15,086 nucleotides of DNA from assembly GCA_017645985.1 (NCBI GenBank), contig JAGCNK010000166.1, positions 1 through 15,086 on the forward strand. The letters are read 5' to 3'. The notes under the pieces were generated by a model. It saw only the letters and a program-made list of their open reading frames with translations, searched no databases and was not told the DNA's origin. The DNA is from Bacteroidales bacterium. GTDB taxonomy: Bacteria; Bacteroidota; Bacteroidia; Bacteroidales; UBA3824. Made by a program: the position numbers and the translations under genes. The first letter of the stretch is position 1. Every line of letters starts with the position of its first letter. Of the stretch, positions 1 to 6,079 are shown piece by piece.

Positions 1-995
1 ATAACCTCGTTGATGTCGCTTGCCTGCATACCTGCGTCTTTGAGAGCCTGACGGCAGGGTTCGATACAAGCCTTGATAAGGTCGTCGCAGAGCTGCTCAA
101 ATTTTGCACGGCTGAGGGTCATTACCAAGTGCTTTGGAACACCGTTTACAGGCATAATGTAGGGCAAGTTGATTTCTGTTGTGGTAGAGCTTGAAAGTTC
201 GATTTTTGCTTTTTCGGCAGCCTCTTTCAAACGTTGAAGAGCCATCGGATCTTTGCGAAGGTCTACGCCGTTCTCTTTCTGGAACTCGTCGGCCATCCAG
301 TCGATGATCTTGTGGTCGAAATCGTCGCCGCCGAGGTGGGTGTCACCGTTGGTAGACTTAACCTCAAATACGCCGTCGCCAAGTTCAAGGATTGAAATAT
401 CGAATGTACCGCCACCAAGGTCGAATACTGCGATTTTCATATCTTTGCCGCCTTTGTCCAAGCCGTAAGCGAGCGATGCTGCAGTAGGTTCGTTGATGAT
501 ACGGCGAACTTTCAAGCCTGCAATCTCACCTGCCTCTTTGGTAGCCTGACGCTGCGAGTCGGAGAAGTATGCGGGAACTGTGATAACAGCCTCTGTAACT
601 TCCTGACCGAGATAATCTTCGGCGGTTTTTTTCATTTTTTGAAGAATCATAGCCGAAATCTCCTGAGGAGTGTACTGGCGGTCGTTGATTTTAACACGGG
701 GAGTGTTGTTTTCGCCACGTACTACCTGATAGGGTACACGCTCTACTTCCTTGGTTACTTGGTCGTAGGTTTCGCCCATGAAACGTTTGATTGAGTAAAC
801 AGTGTTGTTAGGGTTGGTGATGGCCTGACGTTTAGCGGGGTCGCCCACTTTGCGTTCGCCGTTGTCCAAAAAAGCTACTATTGAAGGAGTAGTTCTTTTA
901 CCTTCTGAGTTGGCAATTACTACTGGTTCGTTGCCTTCCATGACCGATACACATGAGTTTGTTGTACCTAAGTCGATTCCTATTATCTTTGACAT
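1..995 (-). CDS. dnaK: Molecular chaperone DnaK (Hsp70), 5' part only
   Basis: The minus strand from the ATG at 995 encodes 331 residues of DnaK before the window ends, so about half the usual 600-640 residues are seen, with no stop. This is the ATPase domain: the phosphate-1 loop GIDLGTTNSCVSV (residues 6-18), the connect region INEPTAASLAYGLDK (167-181) and the phosphate-2 loop FDLGGGTFD (191-199) are intact. The substrate-binding domain lies outside the window. DnaK binds exposed hydrophobic segments of cytoplasmic proteins and releases them in an ATP cycle with DnaJ and GrpE, neither of which is visible here. The gene is divergent from cstA. Identity is certain; the partial state is only the window edge. 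Confidence 0.98.
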   Translation of the reverse strand, partial: MSKIIGIDLGTTNSCVSVMEGNEPVVIANSEGKRTTPSIVAFLDNGERKVGDPAKRQAITNPNNTVYSIKRFMGETYDQVTKEVERVPYQVVRGENNTPRVKINDRQYTPQEISAMILQKMKKTAEDYLGQEVTEAVITVPAYFSDSQRQATKEAGEIAGLKVRRIINEPTAASLAYGLDKGGKDMKIAVFDLGGGTFDISILELGDGVFEVKSTNGDTHLGGDDFDHKIIDWMADEFQKENGVDLRKDPMALQRLKEAAEKAKIELSSSTTTEINLPYIMPVNGVPKHLVMTLSRAKFEQLCDDLIKACIEPCRQALKDAGMQASDINEV

Positions 996-1048
996 TGTGT
1001 TTATGTTTTAATTTCCGTTTTTAATAATAAATTACGTTTAGCCATTAA

Positions 1049-1062
1049 TCAATCATTATGCC
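1049..1062 (-). promoter_or_regulatory. Possible dnaK promoter of sigma-54-like form (GG-N10-GA)
   Basis: On the minus strand this reads GGCATAATGATTGA: GG, ten bases, then GA, against the sigma-54 pattern GG-N10-GC. The TTG before the last base also fits, but the usually conserved C is A. It would start RNA about 40 bases before the dnaK ATG, and the TGRCA cluster lies upstream where activator sites would sit. No TAnnTTTG box was found for dnaK. This is one weak match in AT-rich DNA, so confidence is low. Confidence 0.22.
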
Positions 1063-1129
1063 GTATTTGACCGTGTCAGTGTCGGTTTGTGTGTGTAATA
1101 TTCTGAATAATAATGGTTTAATTATTTTT

Positions 1130-1233
1130 TGGCACATTTTGGCATACTGACACGGGCGGCAGAAAAAATAAAAAACGACTGAAATTTTGGCAGTTTTGGT
1201 GACATTGTACTGACAGCGTGTGACATTGTGACA
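1130..1233. promoter_or_regulatory. Cluster of eight same-strand TGRCA half-sites with near-helical spacing
   Basis: TGGCA or TGACA occurs at 1130, 1140, 1148, 1188, 1200, 1211, 1221 and 1229, all on the plus strand. Steps within the two groups are 8-12 bp and the gap between groups is 40 bp, so most copies fall on roughly the same face of the helix. A copy in the opposite orientation (TGTCA) lies at 1074-1078. The placement between dnaK and cstA suggests a binding array for a regulator of one or both genes. The regulator is unknown. Confidence 0.45.
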
Positions 1234-1245
1234 TAATAATTATTT

Positions 1246-1273
1246 GTAGAGACGTGCCATGGCGCGTCTCTAC
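1246..1273. repeat. GTAGAGACG-armed palindrome, likely dispersed repeat (REP/MITE-like)
   Basis: The 9-base arm GTAGAGACG (1246-1254) is exactly inverted at 1265-1273. The centre TGCCATGGCG pairs too, except for one T/G position, giving a 28-bp near-perfect palindrome. It is much more GC-rich than the flanking AT-rich DNA. Palindromes with this GTAGAGACG arm are, from memory, dispersed in many copies in several phyla including Bacteroidota; only one copy is in this window. It could form a strong hairpin in either transcript and might insulate dnaK from cstA. Confidence 0.65.
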
Positions 1274-1371
1274 GGGGCAAAAAATTGATTCATTTGTAAA
1301 AAAATGATGTTATTATATATAAGGTGTAAAAAAAATCTTCAAAAAAAGGAATAACTAATCGCCATGGTTGC

Positions 1372-1379
1372 TATATTTG
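1372..1379 (+). promoter_or_regulatory. Candidate -7 box for cstA
   Basis: TATATTTG matches the Bacteroidota -7 consensus TAnnTTTG at all fixed positions. It would place the transcription start near 1385, about 20 bases before the cstA ATG. No clear -33 TTTG lies at the usual spacing, so support rests on the -7 box and its position. Confidence 0.4.
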
Positions 1380-1405
1380 CGGTTGACTTCAAAAACTAAA
1401 AAACG

Positions 1406-2833
1406 ATGGTTACATTCTGTATTGCGCTGCTCCTGCTTGTATTGGGCTATTTGCTTTACGGCAAAGTGGCGGAGCGCGTTATCAAGCCCGACAGCAAGGC
1501 GCAGACTCCTGCATACGCCAAAAACGACGGTGTGGACTATATCCCTATGCCCACGTGGAAAATCTTTATGATCCAGTTTCTTAACATCGCCGGTCTCGGA
1601 CCTATCTTTGGTGCTATACTAGGAGCGCAGTTTGGTCCTGCGGCGTATATTTGGATTGTTGTGGGCTGCATATTTATCGGCGCTTTTCACGACTACTTTT
1701 CGGGAATGATATCGCTTCGCGAAGGCGGTGCCAACTTGCCTGAGATTATCGGCAAATATCTTGGCAACACCACTAAAACGGTGATGAGAATTTTCTCTGT
1801 GGTTCTGCTCGTGCTGGTAGGAGTGGTGTTCGTAAGCCAGCCTGCTGGTCTTCTCGACAAGATTACTCCCGACTGGATGAACAATACTTTTTGGATAGTG
1901 GTTATTTTCGCCTACTATCTTGTGGCCACGCTTCTGCCCATCGACAAGGTGATTGGCAAGGTTTACCCGCTGTTTGCCTTCGCTCTTATTTTTATGGCTG
2001 TGGGCGTTTTGTTTATGATTTTCTGGAACGGTATAGAACTTCCCGAAATCACTGACGGATTGTCAAACTGCCATCCCAAAAAGGAGTCAACCCCGATTTT
2101 CCCGATAATGTGCATAACGATAGCCTGCGGTGCAATCTCAGGTTTTCACGCCACACAGAGCCCGCTTATGGCGCGATGTCTCAAAAACGAGAATCTCGGA
2201 CGCAAGGTGTTTTACGGTGCAATGATTCTCGAAGGCATTATTGCTATGATTTGGGCAGCCGCCGCCATTTGGTATTATAAAGAAAAAGGATATGGCGAGT
2301 CGCAAGCCTCTATTGTCTATTTTATCACAGAGACATGGATGGGCAAGATCGGTAGCATACTGGCAATGTTGGGCGTTGTGTTTGCCCCGATAACAAGCGG
2401 CGATACAGCATTGCGTAGCGCAAGACTTATTCTTGCCGATTTTTTCAAAATGGATCAGAGCAAGATATCTAAACGTTTGATGATCAGCATACCCGTGTTT
2501 GTTGCCACCGCGCTTATCATTGTGTACAGCTTAAGCGATGCCGCCGGATTCAACATTATCTGGCGTTATTTCGGATGGAGCAACCAAGCTTTGAGCGTGT
2601 TTACATTGTGGGCAATCACTGTCTATATGGTCATTACCAAAAAGCCGTGGATAATGGCATTTCTTCCTGCGCTGTTTATGACCCAGGTATGCGTTACCTA
2701 TCTGCTGCTTGCGCCCGAGTGCCTAAGCCTCGACCATACAATCAGCTACATCATTGGCGGAGTAGTAACAGTGGCATTCGCCATCGGATTCTTTGTGTGG
2801 AAAAACAGAAGGAAAGAAACAATTGAGAAGTGA
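1406..2833 (+). CDS. cstA: CstA-family transporter (carbon starvation protein A), short form
   Basis: This 475-residue membrane protein belongs to the CstA family, whose studied members import pyruvate or have been linked to peptide use when carbon is scarce. Family signatures are clear: NIAGLGPIFGAILGAQFG (60-77), CGAISGFHATQSPLMAR (241-257), TSGDTALRSAR (330-340) and IWRYFGWSNQALS (385-397). About twelve hydrophobic segments run from residue 2 to 464, and the tail is basic. It is shorter than E. coli CstA (about 700 residues). I believe this short form is usual in Bacteroidota, so I do not read it as a truncation. The ATG at 1406 gives the usual N-terminus that enters the first membrane segment directly. 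The substrate here is inferred only from the family. Confidence 0.9.
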   Translation: MVTFCIALLLLVLGYLLYGKVAERVIKPDSKAQTPAYAKNDGVDYIPMPTWKIFMIQFLNIAGLGPIFGAILGAQFGPAAYIWIVVGCIFIGAFHDYFSGMISLREGGANLPEIIGKYLGNTTKTVMRIFSVVLLVLVGVVFVSQPAGLLDKITPDWMNNTFWIVVIFAYYLVATLLPIDKVIGKVYPLFAFALIFMAVGVLFMIFWNGIELPEITDGLSNCHPKKESTPIFPIMCITIACGAISGFHATQSPLMARCLKNENLGRKVFYGAMILEGIIAMIWAAAAIWYYKEKGYGESQASIVYFITETWMGKIGSILAMLGVVFAPITSGDTALRSARLILADFFKMDQSKISKRLMISIPVFVATALIIVYSLSDAAGFNIIWRYFGWSNQALSVFTLWAITVYMVITKKPWIMAFLPALFMTQVCVTYLLLAPECLSLDHTISYIIGGVVTVAFAIGFFVWKNRRKETIEK

Positions 2834-2928
2834 GAATTGACAAGTGAGAATTGACAATGGAGAATTGACAATGGACAATTGTCAATTCTTAATTATGCAT
2901 TATGAATTATGCATTGCCATTATGCATT
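2829..2928. repeat. Degenerate 14-bp tandem repeat plus three ATTATGCATT copies between convergent genes
   Basis: Four 14-base units follow one another: AGTGAGAATTGACA at 2829 and 2843, ATGGAGAATTGACA at 2857 and ATGGACAATTGTCA at 2871. After a short link, ATTATGCATT occurs at 2892, 2906 and 2919, again about 14 bp apart. The stop codon of cstA (2831-2833) lies in the first unit, and the stop of the opposite gene (2927-2929) overlaps the last ATTATGCATT. The array thus fills the whole gap. Units are too short and unspaced for CRISPR. It looks like a low-complexity dispersed repeat or eroded mobile-element remnant. Confidence 0.7.
2861..2889. terminator. Hairpin that may terminate cstA and the convergent gene
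   Basis: AGAATTGACAAT (2861-2872) is exactly inverted at 2878-2889 around a 5-base loop, GGACA. The 12-bp stem is AT-rich and lacks a long T tract, but it sits just past the cstA stop between two convergent genes, where a bidirectional terminator would be expected. It arises from the tandem repeat itself. Confidence 0.4.
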
Positions 2929-3523
2929 AAAGAATATCTTCTTCGTCCTGACGGCAGATTTCAACTTTTAGGATAAAGTAGTCGGTGCCGTTTACCGGTA
3001 TGAACAGATACTCTAATTTGCCGTCGGTTTTGCGGGCAATGTCGATAAGACCAAGACCCGCACCGCCACGGTCAGAAATAGTTCCCTCGCGCAATTGTTT
3101 TTTGTACATTGCGTTGAGTTCGTCTTTGGTGGCGTTGTTAACACATTCGAGAGCGGAAGTAAGACGTGCTATATCGTTTCGGTTTACCTTGTTGGCGGTC
3201 ATGATGTAGTAGATGCCGTCTTTGCGGCCGAGCATAAACAATCCATTAACAAGGCTGAACTCGGTTTGAAACTCGGTGCTGTGCTTCTGCATGTTCTGCA
3301 AAATTTCCACAAGCGAGTGATGCACACGTCGGCGTACCTGCTTCTGCTCGTTGGAGGTTTCCATCTCCTCCTCGTTCTTTTCGGTACACATCTTTACCAC
3401 CTGATGGGTGAACTGTCCGATGTATACCACTGATATACCGTTCTCTATCAGCTCGTCGTAAAGGGCGAGCACGTTGTGCATAAAGTTTCTGTCGAGTTCC
3501 ATCGAAGGAGTCTTTTCGCTCAT
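2927..3523 (-). CDS. SiaB-like (DUF6272) GHKL-fold protein kinase
   Basis: The 198-residue product resembles the SiaB-type kinase family, small GHKL-fold proteins that phosphorylate a partner protein in a partner-switch pathway (SiaABCD of Pseudomonas). It has an N-box-like stretch, HHSLVEILQNMQKHS (68-82), with E73 and N77 at the expected Mg/ATP positions, and a glycine lid RGGAGLGLIDIARK (152-165). The stretch TANKVNRNDIARL (109-121) lies where family members carry a GNxV-like motif. There is no phospho-accepting His box and no membrane segment, so it is not a sensor kinase. No SiaC, PP2C phosphatase or diguanylate cyclase is in the window. The nearest possible substrate is the STAS protein starting at 5273. 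A 149-bp gap separates it from the upstream MerR gene, so it may have its own promoter. Confidence 0.75.
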   Translation of the reverse strand: MSEKTPSMELDRNFMHNVLALYDELIENGISVVYIGQFTHQVVKMCTEKNEEEMETSNEQKQVRRRVHHSLVEILQNMQKHSTEFQTEFSLVNGLFMLGRKDGIYYIMTANKVNRNDIARLTSALECVNNATKDELNAMYKKQLREGTISDRGGAGLGLIDIARKTDGKLEYLFIPVNGTDYFILKVEICRQDEEDIL

Positions 3524-3672
3524 AATAGTTTCGTTGTGTTTTGTAAAAATTTCTGCAATGCAATTTAAAAAAAATATACATTGCTGTCAAGTGTTTTTTC
3601 AAAAAAATTTAAAAAACCTTAAAAATATTATGCAATAAACGTGCTAAAAGGGTTTCTCCGGGGAAAATATTT

Positions 3673-4035
3673 TTACTTTTCTTGCTTTTCGATGGTTTCG
3701 AGACTGTCTTTGAGGTCTACGATCATAGCGCGGATGTTTTTCAACGACTTGATTACCTCAAAGTTGGCGTCGCTCTTGTCGGTGTTGTTCTTCAGGTGCT
3801 GCTTTGCGCCTTCGAGAGTCATTCCACGTTCCTTTACAAGGTGGTAGATCTTGTGAAAGTTCTCGATGTCTTTGGGAGTGAAGAGGCGGTTGCCCTTGGC
3901 GTTTTTCTGGGGCTTGATAATGCTGAACTCTTTTTCCCAATATCTTATTAGCGAGGTGTTTACGTTAAACATTTTGGCCACTTCGCCGATTGTGTAAAAC
4001 AATTTTCCGTTTTTTTCAGTTTCTTCTATTTCCAT
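3673..4035 (-). CDS. MerR-family transcriptional regulator
   Basis: This 120-residue protein has a MerR-type winged helix-turn-helix: YTIGEVAKMFNVNTSLIRYW (14-33) followed by the wing GNRLFTPKDIENF (48-60). The C-terminal part (about 92-118) is a short helical segment suited to dimer formation. No cysteine is present, so it is not a metal sensor of the classic MerR type, and no ligand domain follows. It lies 28 bp downstream of the M23 peptidase gene on the same strand, and the pair looks like one operon. MerR-type regulators next to M23 peptidases are a common Bacteroidales arrangement as far as I recall. Target and signal are unknown. Confidence 0.88.
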   Translation of the reverse strand: MEIEETEKNGKLFYTIGEVAKMFNVNTSLIRYWEKEFSIIKPQKNAKGNRLFTPKDIENFHKIYHLVKERGMTLEGAKQHLKNNTDKSDANFEVIKSLKNIRAMIVDLKDSLETIEKQEK

Positions 4036-4063
4036 GGTTTTCAGATTTTTGATAATATGTTTG

Positions 4064-5011
4064 TTAGTCGAGGCATAGGCCTCCGTTGTTAGCCATCATT
4101 TTTAGTTTGTGGTATGTTTCGGGATCGGTGTCCTCGAAAAAGAAGTCTATCGGGTTGATAGCCTTGCCTTTGTAGTTGATTTCGTAGTGCAGGTGGGCTG
4201 TGAGCGACTTGCCGGTGTTGCCCACGAAGCCGATAGTTTCGCCGCGTTTGACCTTCTTGCCGGTGCGCACCACATAGTCGCTGAGGTGCGAGTAGATGGT
4301 TTTGAAGCCGTTTTTGTGGTCGATGATCACCATCACGCCGTGGTCGCGTTTCTCGCCCACGTATTCCACAGTGCCCGACGCGGTGGCTGATACCACTGTT
4401 CCCTTGGGAGCTGCAAAGTCGATTCCCTTGTGCACTTGCGGAGTCTTGTAAATGGGGTCGAGTTTTTTTCCGTAGCCATAGGCAAGATATTGAAGGCCAG
4501 TGTTGTCGAGGGGCATTACCGAAGGTATATATTTAAGGCTGTCTTTGCGCTCTTCGAGCATCGCGAACAGGCTGTTTACCGTGCTGTCTTCGGTGCGGAG
4601 CATCTCCACCACCTTGTTGGTGGTTTTGGTGTAGTGCGACGCAATCTGAATTTCGCCGAGTCCCGAGTAGTTGTATTCCATCGAGTCGTCGTCGAGTGGG
4701 GGAGCGGTGCTGAAGATGGCGCGGTAAATCTCGCGGTCGCGCTCGCGGAGGTCCTCGAGCACAATCTCTGTCTGCTCAAAACGAGCGTTCAGCTGGTTGT
4801 GGACTTCGCGCATAGCCTCGTTCTCGCGCTCCACCTTGCGCTGTCCGGGAGTCTTGATGGTGTACGATATGGTAAGAAACACCAAAAGTCCGATGCTGAC
4901 AGCCGCAAGTAGCTGAGTGATAATGGATATTATAATCTTCTTGCCCTTTTTCCGGTCGGTTTCCTCAAACGAGAGCGAATTGGGGTCGAATGTATATTTA
5001 TCGTCTGACAT
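4064..5011 (-). CDS. Membrane-anchored M23 (LytM-type) peptidase
   Basis: This protein has 315 residues when started at the ATG at 5011 (MSDDKYTFDP). It has a basic stretch and one membrane segment (about 25-50), then a periplasmic helical region (about 55-110) and a C-terminal LytM domain (about 186-290). The zinc and catalytic motifs are complete: HKGID (H194, D198), YSH (H242) and HLH (H273, H275). The family cuts peptidoglycan cross-bridges or stems, or acts in cell-wall growth and division; this protein would work at the outer face of the inner membrane. The frame also opens with a TTG at 5035, but that codon falls inside the candidate -7 box, so the ATG is preferred. It is the first gene of a probable pair with the MerR gene. 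Confidence 0.9.
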   Translation of the reverse strand: MSDDKYTFDPNSLSFEETDRKKGKKIIISIITQLLAAVSIGLLVFLTISYTIKTPGQRKVERENEAMREVHNQLNARFEQTEIVLEDLRERDREIYRAIFSTAPPLDDDSMEYNYSGLGEIQIASHYTKTTNKVVEMLRTEDSTVNSLFAMLEERKDSLKYIPSVMPLDNTGLQYLAYGYGKKLDPIYKTPQVHKGIDFAAPKGTVVSATASGTVEYVGEKRDHGVMVIIDHKNGFKTIYSHLSDYVVRTGKKVKRGETIGFVGNTGKSLTAHLHYEINYKGKAINPIDFFFEDTDPETYHKLKMMANNGGLCLD

Positions 5012-5032
5012 AAAACATAAAATTTTCTTTTG

Positions 5033-5040
5033 CAAATTTA
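5033..5040 (-). promoter_or_regulatory. Candidate -7 box for the M23 peptidase and MerR operon
   Basis: On the minus strand TAAATTTG matches TAnnTTTG fully and would start RNA around 5026, some 15 bases before the ATG at 5011. A T-rich stretch lies upstream, but no exact -33 TTTG at 19 bp. The site supports the ATG start over the TTG at 5035. Confidence 0.42.
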
Positions 5041-5182
5041 GTCGATATTTTTGATAAAAATTGTAAAACGATGAAAAAAAATTATTATTTTTAAAACTCT
5101 GATTAATAACGCATTAACCCATAAATCGAAAAAAACTTCAAATAAAAGTGCAAAAAAAGTATACGCCGAGCATTTTTTTTCG

Positions 5183-5190
5183 TATCTTTA
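5183..5190 (+). promoter_or_regulatory. Candidate -7 box for the chemotaxis-like operon
   Basis: TATCTTTA follows a run of T and differs from TAnnTTTG only in the last base. It lies 82 bp before the first ATG of the operon (5273), leaving a leader of about 75 bases. The leader contains a short inverted repeat, ATGCCA at 5206 and TGGCAT at 5225. No other box in the 5036-5272 gap fits better. The -33 element is unclear. Confidence 0.35.
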
Positions 5191-5272
5191 ACGTGAAAAA
5201 AAGAAATGCCATTACAGGGTATTTTGGCATGAAAAATGCACCTTTTTTCACTATAAAAAACAAGAAGCAGAC

Positions 5273-5602
5273 ATGGAAATAAAGTTAAAAATCAACGACG
5301 TAAAGAACCACCGGTGCGAGTACGACATCACGGGAGAGATATCTGTGCAGAATGTAAGCGCCATAATGGAGGAGTTTGCCAAGACTTTGCCCGACTGCAC
5401 CGACCTGACGATCAACCTCCGCAAGACCGACGGATTCGACACTGCGGCGTTCCAGATGTTCTATTCGGTAAAGAACAGTTTCGTGCGCGACAAGAAGCAG
5501 CTGAAAGTAAACTGCGACCTTTCGGACGACACCGCCGCGCTGCTTGCCCACTGCGGCATCAACAACCTCGCCGAGGTGCTCAGCATATCCACGGCGGCTT
5601 AA
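5273..5602 (+). CDS. STAS-domain protein (MlaB-like or anti-anti-sigma-like), first gene of the che-like operon
   Basis: The 109-residue protein is a lone STAS domain: an N-terminal beta region with YDITGEIS (17-24), then LTINLRKTDGFDTAAFQMFY (45-64), where the phosphorylation loop of anti-anti-sigma factors sits. In SpoIIAA-type proteins this loop reads DSSG, with the second Ser phosphorylated. Here it is D56-T57-A58-A59-F60, so the usual site is Ala and only T57 is available next to it. Single STAS proteins occur at the head of several chemotaxis-type operons, where they may join the signalling array or a partner switch. No sigma factor, anti-sigma factor or Mla transport gene is nearby. 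The STAS call is moderately firm; the function is not known. Confidence 0.75.
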   Translation: MEIKLKINDVKNHRCEYDITGEISVQNVSAIMEEFAKTLPDCTDLTINLRKTDGFDTAAFQMFYSVKNSFVRDKKQLKVNCDLSDDTAALLAHCGINNLAEVLSISTAA

Positions 5603-5653
5603 CTTAAATAATCCAGACATCAAAACAGTAACTCATATAAAATATTTTATTTA

Positions 5654-6019
5654 ATGGCAAAAACAATACTGATAGTAGACGATTCTGAAAGCATTAGAGA
5701 AGTCGTCAACTTTACATTGCAGAATGCAGGCTTTGAGGTGTTTGCGGCAGGCAACGGTATCGAGGCCCAGCAGTTCTTAGACGGCCGAAACATCGACCTC
5801 GTTATCACCGACCTACACATGCCCGAGATGGACGGAATAGACCTTATCAAGTTTATCCGCGCCACAAGCAACTACAACCGTGTGCCTATTCTGTTCCTGA
5901 CCACAGAATCGCAGCTCGCCAAGAAAATCGAGGCGAAAGACGCCGGCGCCACCGGATGGATCATCAAGCCATTCGTGCCTGCCAAACTGCTCGCTGCCAT
6001 CAGCAAGGTGATTCGTTAG
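5654..6019 (+). CDS. cheY: CheY-like single-domain response regulator
   Basis: This 121-residue receiver domain has all the core residues: acidic pair D9/D10, phospho-acceptor D53 in VITDLHMPEMDG (50-61), T83 at the switch position and K105 in WIIKPF (102-107). There is no output domain, so it acts by binding other proteins, as CheY does. It lies 51 bp after the STAS gene and 60 bp before cheA, the usual place for the regulator phosphorylated by the CheA of the operon. The output target is not visible: there is no flagellar switch, pilus or gliding gene in the window. No FliM-type or other target could be assigned from sequence. Confidence 0.92.
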   Translation: MAKTILIVDDSESIREVVNFTLQNAGFEVFAAGNGIEAQQFLDGRNIDLVITDLHMPEMDGIDLIKFIRATSNYNRVPILFLTTESQLAKKIEAKDAGATGWIIKPFVPAKLLAAISKVIR

Positions 6020-6079
6020 AATCGCGATGGCGCACACCTTTTATTATTATATTATCAACAACCCGAACTAAATCGACAA

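Larger units (their letters stand above)
996..1405. other. Intergenic region between divergent dnaK and cstA
   Basis: These 410 AT-rich bases hold no convincing gene. They carry a weak dnaK promoter candidate, eight TGRCA half-sites, a GTAGAGACG-armed palindrome and a -7-like box for cstA, each listed separately. The long T- and A-rich stretches are typical of intergenic DNA in this group. Confidence 0.8.

Noticed and set aside
1130..1144. Sigma-54 promoter toward cstA (TTGGCAC followed by TTTTGGCA)
   Set aside because: The GG to GC distance is one base short, and the site is about 260 bp from the cstA start, where a better -7 box exists.
1364..1399. Small frame of 11 codons (MVAIFAVDFKN) ending 6 bp before cstA, a possible leader peptide
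   Set aside because: A full-match -7 box (TATATTTG, 1372-1379) lies inside it, so transcription would probably start after its ATG.
2829..2928. CRISPR array
   Set aside because: Units are 10-14 bp with no unique spacers and no cas genes nearby.
4430..4912. 160-codon plus-strand frame opposite the M23 peptidase
   Set aside because: Val/His/Leu-rich shadow of the peptidase coding strand, with no family resemblance.
5012..5035. Longer M23 peptidase start at a TTG codon (adds eight residues)
   Set aside because: TTG is a rare start, it falls within the candidate -7 box, and the ATG at 5011 gives the expected N-terminus before the membrane segment.
5273..5602. Naming the STAS protein SiaC
   Set aside because: It reads as an MlaB/SpoIIAA-type STAS domain. 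Nothing in it shows the DUF1987 family to which SiaC belongs.
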